Source: Linanthus parryae (lineage: Eukaryota; Streptophyta; Magnoliopsida; Ericales; Polemoniaceae). From it: a stretch of DNA of 64,000 nt. The translations under genes and the position numbers were made by a program. Of the stretch, positions 48,401 through 59,969 are shown in pieces. The stretch lies in contig JALGPY010000006.1 in the NCBI GenBank assembly GCA_023055425.1, forward strand, positions 77,560,435 through 77,624,434. The letters run 5' to 3'. Below the pieces are notes generated by a model that worked only from the letters and a program-made list of their open reading frames with translations, searched no databases and was not told the origin of the DNA. Every line of letters starts with the position of its first letter. Within the stretch, counting starts at the first letter, position 1.

Positions 48401-49737
48401 GTGAAGCATCATAACATGACAGAGAAAGGTTACCTTGTTAATCTGACAGATCACTGCGCAAAAGTAGTGTCCACGCCTCTACTGGTATCCACACCGTAGA
48501 ATCAACATTCGGATCTTCCTCTACTGTTTGTTCTAGCAGTGTAGGGAAGGAGCAATCAGGAAACTTGATCCAATCAAGTTAGCAACAACAATGGAGGAGG
48601 AAGGGGCAACATCTCTTCTTGCCGTCGAGTAGGGGGTCAAACCTCTTCTTTCTCTTCTCTCTCTTGCTCTAATTATTTAATCTAATGAATAATTGGGGCC
48701 GAACTAGTATTTTATAATTTATAAATCTTTATTAATTAAAAAACTGCCCCACTACTAACTAGATCCAAACTTGGATTAACTTAAGTTTTTAGTTCAATTT
48801 GCTATTTAGTCCAACTAAATATGCATGTTGTTGCACTTTGATCCCTGATTCTTTTAGCTGTTAATTAGTCCAACTAATCAACATCTACATCTAGTCTAAT
48901 TCTTTGGTGTATGACCCTGAAGGTTCCTATTACGTTGCCAGTAACAATTACAAACATTGAGCGGTGTCTAGAAACACATCAATGTTACCCAAGCAATAGT
49001 AATAGTCAGTGATCTGACAAACCTCTGTGACCCATGTTACCGTGTTGTATAGTCCCTTTTTCACAATATCCGGATTGGAAATGAGACACAAACGTCACAC
49101 TCGTATATCCAATCCATAGTTTCTCGATCACGGGAATAGACTTATCTGAACATATAACATCAATATCGTATATTGATTTACCTGAGCCAGGCCAGGCATT
49201 TGTAAGTACTACTCATCGAGTGGCCATGTATACATAGTCCCGTTATGTAGCAGGGAAAAATCCTATATACATCACTACCATCTCTCATCTTGCTTCAAAT
49301 CATGGACGATTATCGCCTTTATAGTTACCCAGTTACGGTGAAACGTTTGACGATATCAAAACATGATATTTGACTACTAGAGTGTCTAGTGAATTCTAGT
49401 CAAAGGACCACAACACCATCATCCATACGAGAAGCACTTGTGACATTCACATAACTTCCATGTAGCCTTCTCATGGCGGGTCAATCCAGTATGCCATTAC
49501 TCCTAATGCATACCCATGTGTTAGACTTGATATCTCCATATCAATATACCCACATACTAGTCTCTATGCATTATGATCGTCATATCAACCATTATACTTG
49601 ATTAACGACACTTTTAAGATAAAAAATTGCAGTATAAGGACTTTATTATAGTAATATCTCCATATCTAATAAAATGAATAGTCTATCCAAAACAATGTTC
49701 GCACTAATATAGATCGCCTCTAGGGCATACACCAACA
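48401..49737 (-). repeat. Truncated LTR of a related copia
   Basis: It ends ..gggcatacaccaaca at 49737 and follows the family LTR throughout (ccacgcc, tatccaatccatagtttctcgatc, gttatgtagcagg, cccatactagtct-like). The first ~60 bp expected of the family are not recognisable. No target duplication is seen, and different elements lie on its two sides. Confidence 0.75.
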
Positions 49738-49739
49738 GG

Positions 49740-50034
49740 GACTAAAGGCCTATATCACTTTGCAACAATGTTTACAAGTGTATATTAAAGCTCCTTGCAG
49801 ATGGAATCAAAATATTTCTTCCTCACCTCATTCATGGATTTCAGTCAACATTTATTAAGGGAAGGTATATCTCTGATAAAAAATTTAATTAACAAGAATT
49901 GTTGAGAAATTATTACCCAAATAGTGAAACTACACAACCTAGGTGTGCTTTGAAAGTTGATCTCATGAAGAGATATGATTGTGTAAGATGGGAGTTTCTA
50001 ATTGATGCCCTTAAAGATAGTGACTAGCAACGAA
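49740..50034 (+). pseudogene. LINE (L1-type) reverse transcriptase, N-terminal fragment
   Basis: One plus-strand frame reads RPISLCNNVYKCILKLLADG, later GFQSTFIKGRYISD, a stop, then QELLRNYYPN and CALKVDLMKRYDCVRWEFLI, ending at a stop. This is the RT core of plant L1 elements, including the first catalytic-Asp block (KVDLxKAYDxVxW). It is cut on the left by the LTR and stops before the YADD box. Confidence 0.85.
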
Positions 50035-50055
50035 CCCAAAAATTGATAATTACCA

Positions 50056-50533
50056 GTCCAACACCCTTGAAGTCGTGTTTCAACAAGAGAACATGGAATT
50101 TGAAACAGCATCAGAGAGCATGGGAAACTGCGGCACTGTAACGGCTCCGGATGATGTCACTTGTCTATTCGTTATGGCTTGACGTTGATATTCAAAGTTT
50201 CCTCAAACTACATGAACCGCCTCGTCTCGGTGGTTGGCCGATGCGGGTAGCAAACAGGGACAATTACAAACCAAAACACCATAGAATTGACAATTCCTTG
50301 GGTATTGTTTTGTAGTTGCCCCTATTTGCTACGCACCTTCGTCAACCACCCATCTGGGGAAATTCATGAAGTTTGATGATCGTTTGGTGACGTCGCCAGG
50401 ACATGGTGGTTGGGGAACAGAGCAGTAACATTAGCCAGAGCCGTACCGGTGCCGCAGTTGCCCAAGCTCAGTAATGCTAATTATGCAGTTCCATGTTCTC
50501 GCCGTTGAAAGGCGACTTAATGGGTGTTGGAAC
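50056..50533. repeat. Fold-back (long inverted repeat), 478 bp
   Basis: The two halves are imperfect reverse complements around position 50290 (gaattg-a-caattc). The outer ends pair as gtccaacaccc with gggtgttggaac; further in, gagaacatgg, aactgcggcac, a gtagcaaa..agggg block and others pair. Arms are about 235 bp each. No clear target duplication or known terminal motif, so the class is open. Confidence 0.75.
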
Positions 50534-50689
50534 AGAGACAGCTCCTATACCAATAAGGTATCACATTCTATAGCAAAATAGAATAAGACTCATGATCAGT
50601 GTGAGTAACGAACTCCTTGGGCCACAAGTAATGCTGCCATGTCTGCAAAGCTCGGACCAAAGCATAAAGCTCTTTGTTGTAAGTTGGGT
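50534..50689. other. Unassigned flank of the young copia
   Basis: A block ctataccaata..g(g)catcacattc at 50546-50573 resembles 59219-59254 on the other side of the young copia. The short stretch near 50630 has no recognisable feature. Confidence 0.4.
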
Positions 50690-50694
50690 AATTT

Positions 50695-52125
50695 TGTAGG
50701 GTTTTGATTCATGGATCGTGCAAACGGAAGCATAATCAAACAAACAACCATGCAAAACCCTCCAAGGATCACAAGTCTAGATGCATAACGATAGTGAAGG
50801 TAAGAAATCATAAACACACCTTTGGGTTCTCCTTGATGACTTCAAACGCGAATAGTGTCACGTTCTCTATAGTTGATCCACGCCTAGAGTTGATCCTAGA
50901 TCTCCAATCTCCTTGGTGCTAGCCCGGAATGAGAGGAGGGTGAAGGAATCACGCAAAACGAGGCACAAAGAGGGGGTTCGGCCCTCTTGTGGCGTCGGGG
51001 ACGAGGGGCGGCGGCAAGGGGGCGGCGTCCTCCTTGTTGCTTGCTCTCTCTCTCCTTTGTTCTCTCCCACTCTTGTTATGTTCTCTTTAGAGCATACGTT
51101 ATGAGGAAGGAAGGAAGGAGGGTCCTTTATATAGTCCAACAACTCCTTGTTAACTACCTAAAGGACTTATTCTAGTCCTACTAGAATTCAATTTAGTCCC
51201 TTCCTTGCAAATTAGTCCCTACTAAGTTTGCAAGGGTTTGCAAAGTGATCCTTCTAATTAATTATTCCAATTAATTAATTCCCAAATCTAGTACAGCTCT
51301 ATATAGCGTGTGACCCCATAGGTTCTATCTAGTTGGTAGCAACTCTTTGCTAATATGGAGCGGTTTCTAGCAAAACATCCATTCTAGCCAACTAATAGAA
51401 TAGTCATCTAGACAACCTTGTACAAGTAATTGTCTCATCCCTTTGCCTCCATATCCGGATTGGACACGAGACATACAAGTCACACTCGTATATCCAATCC
51501 CTAGTTTCTCGATCCATGGAATAGCCTTATTCGTGCAAATAACATCAATATCCCATATATTGATTTATTTGAGTCTGGCCAGACATTCTATAAGCACTAT
51601 CCTCGAGTGGCCTAGGATATTTGCTCCCGTTATGTGGGAGGGGAAAATCCTCTCTACGTTCACTACGATCTCTAAGCTTGCTTCTCATTGTATCCGGTAC
51701 ACGCCTTTATAACTACCCAGTTACGGTGTAGCGTTTAACGCTACCAAGATCACAATGATCCACAACTAGAATATCTAGTGACTTCAAGTCTAAGGATGAC
51801 AATACCATTGTACCCGAGAAGCACTTGTGACTCAACATAACGTGTATGTAGCCTTCTCGGTGATGGGTCAATCCAGTGCGACATTCCGTAATGCACACCT
51901 ATGTGTTGGATCGTGATATCTCCATATCAATCCAACCCCATACTAGTCTATAGATGATTGTCCCATTTAATCATTATACTTGACTAGGGATATTTAAGAT
52001 AAACAACACGATTGTAAATCTAAGGACTTCATTATATTAAATATCCAATAAATAATAAATGAATTTTTCTAGCCAATTACAAATTCATACTAAACTAGAT
52101 TGCCTCTAGGGCATCTATTCCAACA
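50695..52125 (-). repeat. 3' LTR of the young copia
   Basis: It runs from TGTAGGGTTTTGATTCATGG to CTATTCCAACA and is the same length as its partner (1,431 bp). Confidence 0.97.
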
Positions 52126-52137
52126 GTCTCCCACTTG
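52126..52137 (-). promoter_or_regulatory. Polypurine tract of the young copia
   Basis: The minus strand reads AAGTGGGAGAC directly before the 3' LTR. The same tract precedes the LTRs at 13281 and, inverted, at 21851 and 40084. Confidence 0.85.
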
Positions 52138-52145
52138 CACTAGAG

Positions 52146-55100
52146 CTAATCTGGCGCATCTCGTATGCCCATACTCCTAGTGTGCCCTTCATGCTTCCAC
52201 TGCGTGAGAGGCTTCGTAAGCGGGTCTGACAGATTATCATCTGTAGGAATCTTGCATATCCGAACGTCTCCTCTATCGATAATATCTCGAATCAGATGAA
52301 ACTTCCTGAGCACATGCTTGGACTTCTGGTGCGATCTGGGTTCCTTTGATTGCGCGATCGCCCTAGTGTTGTCACAGAACAACTCCACTGGATCCGCAAT
52401 TCTAGGGACCACACCAAGTTCAGAAACAAACTTTCTGATCCAAACAGCCTCCTTTGCTGCGCCATTTGCAGCAATGTACTCAACCTCTGTTGTAGAATCA
52501 GCTACCGTCTCTTGATTGGAACTCTTCCAGCTCACCGCTGCTCCATTCAGGCAAAACACATATCCCGAATGTGATCTAAAGTCATCTCTATCGGTTTGGA
52601 AGCGTGCATCAGTGTAACCCCTTACACGCAACTCTTCCTCACCGCCAAACATCAAGAAAGCATCCTTAGTTCTTCTCAAGTACTTTAGGATGTTCTTGAC
52701 AGCAATCCAGTGACTCTCACCTGGATTGGATTGGTATCTGCTTGTCATACTCAAGGCATATGACACATCTGGTCTAGTACATAACATGGCGTACATGATA
52801 GATCCTATGGCCGAGGCATAGGGAATCCTACTCATGCGTTCCTTCTCAATCTCATTGGAAGGACAACCACTCTTCGAAAGAGCTATTCCATGTGACATGG
52901 GCAAGAACCCCTTCTTGGAGTCTTGCATGTTGAACCGTTTCAACACCTTGTCAATATATGTACTTTGACTTAGGCCTAGCAACCTTTTAGATCTATCTCT
53001 ATAGATCTTTATACCGAGTATATAGGCTGCTTCCCCTAAGTCCTTCATTGAGAAACACTTTCCTAGCCAATCTTTCACAGATTGCAGCATGGGAATGTCG
53101 TTTCCAATGAGTAGTATGTCATCCACATACAAGACCAGAAAAGCTACAGAGCTCCCACTAACCTTCTTGTAGACACAAGACTCATCTTCGTTTCTGATGA
53201 AGCCAAACTCTTTGACCACTTCATCAAAACGTCGATTCCAACTCCTAGAAGCTTGCTTCAATCCATAAATGGATCGTTGCAGTTTACAGACTTTGTTGGC
53301 TTGCTTTGGATCCTCGAAACCCTCCGGCTGTATCATATACACGTCCTCGAGGAGATTCCCATAAAGGAATGCTGTTTTGACATCCATCTGCCAAATCTCA
53401 TAGTCGTAGTATGCTGCAATCGCAAGTAGGATTCGGATGGATTTGGTCATAGCGACTGGTGAAAAGGTTTCATCATAGTCAATACCATGAATCTGTCTGA
53501 ATCCTTTAGCCACCAATCGGCCCTTATAGGTAATCACATTACCATCCATGTCGATCTTCTTCTTGAAGACCCACTTGCACCCTATGGGCCGCGCCCCATC
53601 AGGTGGTTCCACCAAAGTCCATACTTTGTTGGTGTACATGGATTCCATCTCGGATCTCATGGCTTCAAGCCACTTCTGCGAGTCTGGGCCATTCATGGCC
53701 TCCTCATAGGTAGTAGGCTCATCATCTATGAGCATCGTGTCACCGGAATCAGTTACGAGAAGTCCATACCTCTCGGGTTCCTGGCGCACTCTACTAGATC
53801 TACGAAGCTCTTGTGTTACCTGAACAGGTGGATCCACAACTGCTTGTGATTCCTGTTCATGTTCCATAATCGGTTCAGTGATTTGTGGTTCTTGAATTTC
53901 TTCAAGTTCTACATTCCTCCCACTTGCTTCTTTAGAGACAAACTCTCTTTCTAGAAACACGCCGGTCCGAGCAACAAACACTTTGTTCTCGGTTGGATTG
54001 TAGAAGTAGTATCCCTTAGTTTCCTTAGGGTACCCCACAAATTTACACTTATCCGATTTAGGCCCTAGCTTGTCTGATTGTAAACGTTTTACATAGACAT
54101 CGCAGCCCCAAATCCTCATGAACGACAGTGTGGGACGCCTCCCACTCCACATCTCATATGGTGTCTTCATGACTGATTTAGATGGAACACGGTTAATGGT
54201 GAAAGCTGCACTTAATAGAGCGTAGCCCCAAAATGATAATGGAAGATCGGTTTGACACATCATAGACCGAACCATATCCAATAGGGTTCGATTCCTCCTC
54301 TCGGACACGCCATTCCATTGTGGCGTTCCGGGTGGAGTGAGTTGGGACACTATCCCACACTCTCTAAGATAGTCGTCAAACTCTTGGCTCAAGTATTCTC
54401 CTCCACGATCCGATCGTAGAGCCTTGATACTTTTGCCAAGTTGCTTCTCTACTTCATTCTTAAATTCTTTGAACACTTCAAAGGATTCGGATTTTGCCCT
54501 CATAAGGTACACAAATCCATATCTACTGTAATCATCAGTAAACGTAATGAAGTAGACGTAACCACCCCTGGCAGGCGTGGCAAATGGCCCACACACATCG
54601 GTATGTATGAGCGCCAATTGCTCACTAGTCCTCTCACCTTTCTTATTGAAAGGGGACTTTGTCATTTTTCCCAATAAACAAGCCTCACATGTCTCATATG
54701 ATTCAAAATCAAATGGGTCTAGTAATCCATCTTTATGGAGTCTAGATACACGTTTCTCATTTATGTGGCCTAAACGACAATGCCATAAATAAGCAGGATT
54801 TAAATCATTTATTTTAATCCGCTTGGTATTAATGTTGTAGACAGGATTGCTTAGATCAAGGACATAAAGTCCATTAAATAATTGCGCACTAAAATAGTGA
54901 ATATTATTTAAATAAAAGGAACAACAATTATTCTTTATTGAAATAATAAAACCCTCCTTGTCCAAACAAGAAATAGAAATAATGTTTCTGCTCATAGCAG
55001 GCACAAAATAGCAATTATTTAATTCTAAAACTAATCCTGAAGGCAGAGATAGCTCGCACACGCCTATGGCCAACGCAGCAACCTTTGCTCCATTCCCAAC

Positions 55101-56090
55101 GCGCAGATCTACCTCCCCTTTAGCCAATCTTTTACTTCTCTTTAGATCCTGCATATTTCGACAAATATGAGATCCACATCCAGTATCTAATACCCATGAT
55201 GTAGAGACAGTTAAATTGACATCTACAACAAAAATACCTGGTGGTGGTGGAATCACTATTCCAAGCCTCTTGTCCTCCAGATATTTTGGGCAGTTCCTCC
55301 TCCAGTGTCCAGGTTGACTACAGTAGTGACATTCACCCTTAGTCACGACCTTGGCAATGCCACCAACAGGCTTAATGGCTTGTTCCTTGGACTTAGCAAC
55401 TAACTTGCCTTTGCCCTTGGAGGAAGATGCAAACTTTTTGCCCTTTCCTTTATGCACCATCATAATGGCCTTGCCCTTACCCTTGTTGATGCTCTGTTCA
55501 GCCAACCTCAACATGTTGAGCAAATCTGGCAGTGGTTTAACGATCTCGTTCATGTTATAGTTCATAATGAACTGTCCATAACTTTCAGGCAACGATTGCA
55601 ACACGAGATCCGTTGCCAACTCTTGGCCGACCGGGAACCCAAGCCGGGCGAGATTCTCCAAGTACCCGATCATTCGGAGTACATGGGGTCCCACCGGGTT
55701 CCCTTCTGCCAGATGACATTTGAACAGTGCCTTTGAGACCTCATACCTCTCTACCCTCGCCTGCTCTTGGAAGAGCTGCTTTAGATGTTCGATCATATCG
55801 ACAGCATTCATGTTCTCATGTTGCTTCTGAAGCTCAGAGGTCATGGTGCAAAGCATTAGGCAGGCCGCATCATTAGCGTCATCAACACGCTTTTGATACG
55901 CCTTTAAGGCAGCAGGTGTCTGATTCTCTGGACCTTCTGGAACTTGCTCCTCTATTGCGTACAGCTTCTTTTCTTGCTTGAGAACAATTCTCAAGTTTCT
56001 GTACCAATCAAGAAAGTTGGTTCCAGAGAGCTTGTCCTTCTCAAGGACAGATCGTAGGGAATGTTGTGAACTCGATGAGTTGTTTGCCAT
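52146..56090 (-). CDS. Copia gag-pol polyprotein, uninterrupted (1,314 aa)
   Basis: One frame encodes capsid, protease, integrase, reverse transcriptase and RNase H in copia order. Gag fills about residues 1-290 and ends with a perfect CX2CX4HX4C zinc knuckle (C254, C257, H262, C267) after lysine-rich repeats. The protease active site is LDTGCGSH (D302). GAG-pre-integrase/zinc motif WHCRLGH starts near H437 and ends CEACLLGK. The integrase triad is D498 (IHTDVCG), D561 (SDRGGEY) and E597 (SERRNR), a DD35E spacing. RT has YVDDILL (D990, D991). RNase H begins near YTDAR (D1161). The first Met lies 1.6 kb from the PBS, behind a long leader. The usual DAS after the RNase H aspartate is DAR here, and AEY is VEY; the effect is unknown. 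All catalytic residues are present. Confidence 0.97.
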   Translation of the reverse strand: MANNSSSSQHSLRSVLEKDKLSGTNFLDWYRNLRIVLKQEKKLYAIEEQVPEGPENQTPAALKAYQKRVDDANDAACLMLCTMTSELQKQHENMNAVDMIEHLKQLFQEQARVERYEVSKALFKCHLAEGNPVGPHVLRMIGYLENLARLGFPVGQELATDLVLQSLPESYGQFIMNYNMNEIVKPLPDLLNMLRLAEQSINKGKGKAIMMVHKGKGKKFASSSKGKGKLVAKSKEQAIKPVGGIAKVVTKGECHYCSQPGHWRRNCPKYLEDKRLGIVIPPPPGIFVVDVNLTVSTSWVLDTGCGSHICRNMQDLKRSKRLAKGEVDLRVGNGAKVAALAIGVCELSLPSGLVLELNNCYFVPAMSRNIISISCLDKEGFIISIKNNCCSFYLNNIHYFSAQLFNGLYVLDLSNPVYNINTKRIKINDLNPAYLWHCRLGHINEKRVSRLHKDGLLDPFDFESYETCEACLLGKMTKSPFNKKGERTSEQLALIHTDVCGPFATPARGGYVYFITFTDDYSRYGFVYLMRAKSESFEVFKEFKNEVEKQLGKSIKALRSDRGGEYLSQEFDDYLRECGIVSQLTPPGTPQWNGVSERRNRTLLDMVRSMMCQTDLPLSFWGYALLSAAFTINRVPSKSVMKTPYEMWSGRRPTLSFMRIWGCDVYVKRLQSDKLGPKSDKCKFVGYPKETKGYYFYNPTENKVFVARTGVFLEREFVSKEASGRNVELEEIQEPQITEPIMEHEQESQAVVDPPVQVTQELRRSSRVRQEPERYGLLVTDSGDTMLIDDEPTTYEEAMNGPDSQKWLEAMRSEMESMYTNKVWTLVEPPDGARPIGCKWVFKKKIDMDGNVITYKGRLVAKGFRQIHGIDYDETFSPVAMTKSIRILLAIAAYYDYEIWQMDVKTAFLYGNLLEDVYMIQPEGFEDPKQANKVCKLQRSIYGLKQASRSWNRRFDEVVKEFGFIRNEDESCVYKKVSGSSVAFLVLYVDDILLIGNDIPMLQSVKDWLGKCFSMKDLGEAAYILGIKIYRDRSKRLLGLSQSTYIDKVLKRFNMQDSKKGFLPMSHGIALSKSGCPSNEIEKERMSRIPYASAIGSIMYAMLCTRPDVSYALSMTSRYQSNPGESHWIAVKNILKYLRRTKDAFLMFGGEEELRVRGYTDARFQTDRDDFRSHSGYVFCLNGAAVSWKSSNQETVADSTTEVEYIAANGAAKEAVWIRKFVSELGVVPRIADPVELFCDNTRAIAQSKEPRSHQKSKHVLRKFHLIRDIIDRGDVRICKIPTDDNLSDPLTKPLTQWKHEGHTRSMGIRDAPD

Positions 56091-57714
56091 TTGGAATTCT
56101 ACAAAAGGAAAATACGCAAGTTTTAGTATTTGTGAATTTTTGACTATATTTAATAATGGCTAGTTTATTAAATATAGCTCCCACTATTTTTCTACGGATT
56201 AATAACCCTCAAGATATTAATGCGGAAAATATCCTTATATTTTCTAGTGGGCCAAGATCCATCTTTTTCATCTCCTTATGAGCTTGCTTTGGCAAGTCAC
56301 CCATAATTCGACTACTTCTTAGGTAGGAACAATTCCAATTGCATCCCTTATGCAACTCTTGGTTCAATCGGGCAAATAACTCCTTATTTATCCATCCATA
56401 TGGATAATCCCAATTGATTGCCTCTAGGTTTCTTAATCAAATTAATAGCCTAGTTGTGCTAAACCTCTTATCTAAACAATTGCACATTGTTACGTGCCAT
56501 CGCATTCCATCATTATGAACCAAGTCGCCATGCTTTGGCACGCACGAACTTGATAAATAATGATGATAATGAGTGTTTAAATAACGAGAAGGCAAGAACA
56601 CAATATTGAATTTTGAGGGATTTTTAATTCAATTTTTAATTATTTTGTTGATCAATATCAACTAATCTATCTATTTGAGTTTGGGCACAACTCCAAATAA
56701 TAGATCCGGGTTGTCTAATTATCTTATTATCCTAATTGCATGCATCATCCATACACCAACCACACAAATAATAAGAAAATAAATAAACAACCACAAAACA
56801 GAAATTAAACGTGATGTGGATATGGCCTTTTCTAGACTAAGATAATTCCAAGCCAATGGAATTATCTATGAACCCTAAACAAACACATCTCCATGCGTCT
56901 TGATCTTTTGGTCCATCCTTCATAGTCATGTGGTGTGCTCCATGCTCCATGCTCCATCTTTTGTGGCTTCTTTGGCTTTGGGCTTCTTTTCTTCAATCTT
57001 GGCTAACAATCTACTTTATCTAGCACTAGCTAATATCTATACTAAATAAAATAAATCTCACAAGTTGAGAAAAAAAATGGCACGCCGGCCGTAAAACCAA
57101 AACATAAAATTAAACATCCACATCAAACCACATCCTAAGGCCATATCCAATCACCATGCGATTTGCACATAAACAGTTAAAATCCAATTTTAACGCGCTT
57201 GGTCAATTTTAATTGATTTTAGGATTTCTAGGGTTAAAACGGTCCATGGGCCCAACAATCCAATTGCCCGGGCCCAAACAAAGTGAACCATAAAGCCCTA
57301 GGGCCGGCCCGACCCAAAACCCGCAAGCTAGGCCCGCGGATTAGGGCCGCCCGGCCCCATAGGGTGCCAAGCTTGGGCGGCAAGCAAGGGGGCGGTCCCC
57401 TAGGGGGCCGAACCTCCTTGTGGAGGTTGTTTCCAAAACAACCTCCTTGCTTGGAGCCCAAGTTTGGTTGTTTCCTTGTTTTGGGAGAAGTCCTTCATCC
57501 CCAAGGATGCCCAAACCCTAGATCTAAGATCCTAAAATTTCTCAAACTCATCAATTCATGCATCCAATGCAAAAATTGAGTCTTGTTATGATTAATTCTT
57601 TGACAAATTTCATCCAATGCTTGATTTGTCTTGTTTTACGCGATAAACAACAAATTAAGGTGTAAAACAACAAGAATGTAACACATAAACTACGTTTATG
57701 CTCTATGACCTGTG
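56091..57714 (-). other. Untranslated leader of the young copia
   Basis: A 1.6-kb non-coding leader lies between PBS and gag start. It is conserved in the relics at 26144-27811 and 43491-45281, so it probably carries packaging or translation signals. A GC-rich patch lies at 57290-57460. Short frames here have no domain. Confidence 0.75.
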
Positions 57715-57726
57715 GCTCTGATACCA
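57715..57726 (-). promoter_or_regulatory. Primer-binding site of the young copia
   Basis: The minus strand reads TGGTATCAGAGC, an exact initiator tRNA-Met type PBS one base inside the 5' LTR. Confidence 0.95.
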
Positions 57727-57727
57727 C

Positions 57728-59158
57728 TGTAGGGTTTTGATTCATGGATCGCGCAAACGGAAGCATAATCAAACAAACAACCATGCAAAACCCTCCAAGG
57801 ATCACAAGTCTAGATGCATAACGATAGTGAAGGTAAGAAATCATAAACACACCTTTGGGTTCTCCTTGATGACTTCAAACGCGAATAGTGTCACGTTCTC
57901 TATAGTTGATCCACGCCTAGAGTTGATCCTAGATCTCCAATCTCCTTGGTGCTAGCCCGGAATGAGAGGAGGGTGAAGGAATCACGCAAAACGAGGCACA
58001 AAGAGGGGGTTCGGCCCTCTTGTGGCATCGGGGACGAGGGGCGGCGGCAAGGGGGCGGCGTCCTCCTTGTTGCTTGCTCTCTCTCTCCTTTGTTCTCTCC
58101 CACTCTTGTTATGTTCTCTTTAGAGCATAAGTTATGAGGAAGGAAGGAAGGAGGGTCCTTTATATAGTCCAACAACTCCTTGTTAACTACCTAAAGGACT
58201 TATTCTAGTCCTACTAGAATTCAATTTAGTCCCTTCCTTGCAAATTAGTCCCTACTAAGTTTGCAAGGGTTTGCAAAGTGATCCTTCTAATTAATTATTC
58301 CAATTAATTAATTCCCAAATCTAGTACAACTCTATATAGCGTGTGACCCCATAGGTTCTATCTAGTTGGTAGCAACTCTTTGCTAATATGGAGCGGTTTC
58401 TAGCAAAACATCCATTCTAGCCAACTAATAGAATAGTCATCTAGACAACCTTGTACAAGTAATTGTCTCATCCCTTTGCCTCCATATCCGGATTGGACAC
58501 GAGACATACAAGTCACACTCGTATATCCAATCCCTAGTTTCTCGATCCATGGAATAGCCTTATTCGTGCAAATAACATCAATATCCCATATATTGATTTA
58601 TTTGAGTCTGGCCAGACATTCTATAAGCACTATCCTCGAGTGGCCTAGGATATTTGCTCCCGTTATGTGGGAGGGGCAAATCCTCTCTACGTTCACTACG
58701 ATCTCTAAGCTTGCTTCTCATTGTATCCAGTACACGCCTTTATAACTACCCAGTTACGGTGTAGCGTTTAACGCTACCAAGATCACAATGATCCACAACT
58801 AGAATATCTAGTGACTTCAAGTCTAAGGATGACAATACCATTGTACCCGAGAAGCACTTGTGACTCAACATAACGTGTATGTAGCCTTCTCGGTGATGGG
58901 TCAATCCAGTGCGACATTCCGTAATGCACACCTATGTGTTGGATCGTGATATCTCCATATCAATCCAACCCCATACTAGTCTATATATGATTGTCCCATT
59001 TAATCATTATACTTGACTAGGGATATTTAAGATAAACAACACGATTGTAAATCTAAGGACTTCATTATATTAAATATCCAATAAATAATAAATGAATTTT
59101 TCTAGCCAATTACAAATTCATACTAAACTAGATTGCCTCTAGGGCATCTATTCCAACA
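57728..59158 (-). repeat. 5' LTR of the young copia
   Basis: It is identical to the 3' LTR except for seven substitutions seen by eye, such as gatcgcgcaa for gatcgtgcaa and gcataagtt for gcatacgtt. Confidence 0.97.
58159..58166 (-). promoter_or_regulatory. TATA box of the young copia 5' LTR
   Basis: The minus strand reads TATATAAA within GGACTATATAAAGGACC, the best TATA box in the LTR. The gag-pol RNA should start about 30 bp to its left. The equivalent in the 3' LTR is 51126-51133. Confidence 0.65.
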
Positions 59159-59163
59159 AATTT

Positions 59164-59969
59164 AGTGTTGCTAAATTAGGCTATATGTAGGTCTCATTTC
59201 CTGCATTAAGACAACTTCTATACCAATACTAGAGGCATCACATTCAATGCACAATCAGCCCCAAAATGAATCAAAAACCGCCGCTCCTCTCTCCCTCTCT
59301 TCCTCTTTCTGTGTTCTAGCTCAAGAACAACCCAAAACTGGGTGAAATTGGAGAGAGAGAGAGAGAGAGGAGAAAATAGAACTCTTCGTTGTGTTGTAGA
59401 ACCGGATGGGTCGAGAGAGTGCCCGAGAGTTTCTTCAATCTTGAATTATATTTGCAGATGGGTTTCGTAGCCTCCAAGGTTCATCTCCTCCCTCCAATCG
59501 ATCTGAAGAGCTCTCAATCGTTGATTTACAGTAGCTTCCCATGAACCCTAGAATTTGGGTTTTCTTGATTGGATAATTCTTGGGCCGAATTAAGGGCTGT
59601 AGTAGAAAGAGCTTGGGCTGGGGAGCGATTTGGTACCGGATTCAAGCGTTTTGGAGAAGATTTGAGGCGGTTTTGGGCTTCGTCAAAGCTTCGTCTCTTC
59701 AGCCATGGATTTTCTGTTTGTTGCTCTGTGTTGACGCATCAGGGAGAGAGAAAGAGGGACGCTGGTTATTAGCTATTTAGAGGATATTGCATTTGGCTCC
59801 CCCTGAGTTTGATGGGGGCTCTAAAATGGCCCCCATCTTCCCTTTAAGTGAGCAAATGACCCTATTCTATTATATCTATTTCATTAAATCCTTTAATAAC
59901 TTTAGTAAACTCTAGTTAGGCCCACATTCCGTTAAGTTTACTTCAAACAAGCCCCTTTGATGTCACTTT
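59164..59969. other. Unassigned region, perhaps a gene leader
   Basis: The region holds a CT-rich block, a (GA)n run at 59351-59370, and from 59340 to 59800 a moderately GC stretch that looks like a plant 5' leader. The frame 59569-59772 has no known domain. It was one locus with 63104 onward before a solo-LTR insertion at 59970. Confidence 0.4.
59351..59370 (+). repeat. (GA)n microsatellite
   Basis: A pure run of about ten GA units in a purine-rich context. Confidence 0.9.

Larger units (their letters stand above)
50695..59158 (-). mobile_element. Complete young Ty1/copia retrotransposon (8,464 bp)
   Basis: It has TG..CA ends, a perfect 5-bp duplication aattt (50690-50694 and 59159-59163), two 1,431-bp LTRs, a canonical PBS, a polypurine tract and one open gag-pol frame. 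By eye the LTRs differ at seven positions (about 99.5% identical), which points to a recent insertion. Long LTRs and the gag type suggest the Tork/Angela side of plant copia, but the lineage is not certain. Confidence 0.97.

Noticed and set aside
50546..59254. Similar blocks on both sides of the young copia (50546-50573 and 59219-59254) as a large duplication
   Set aside because: The match is only about 30 bp and imperfect, and the copia already has its own precise aattt duplication.
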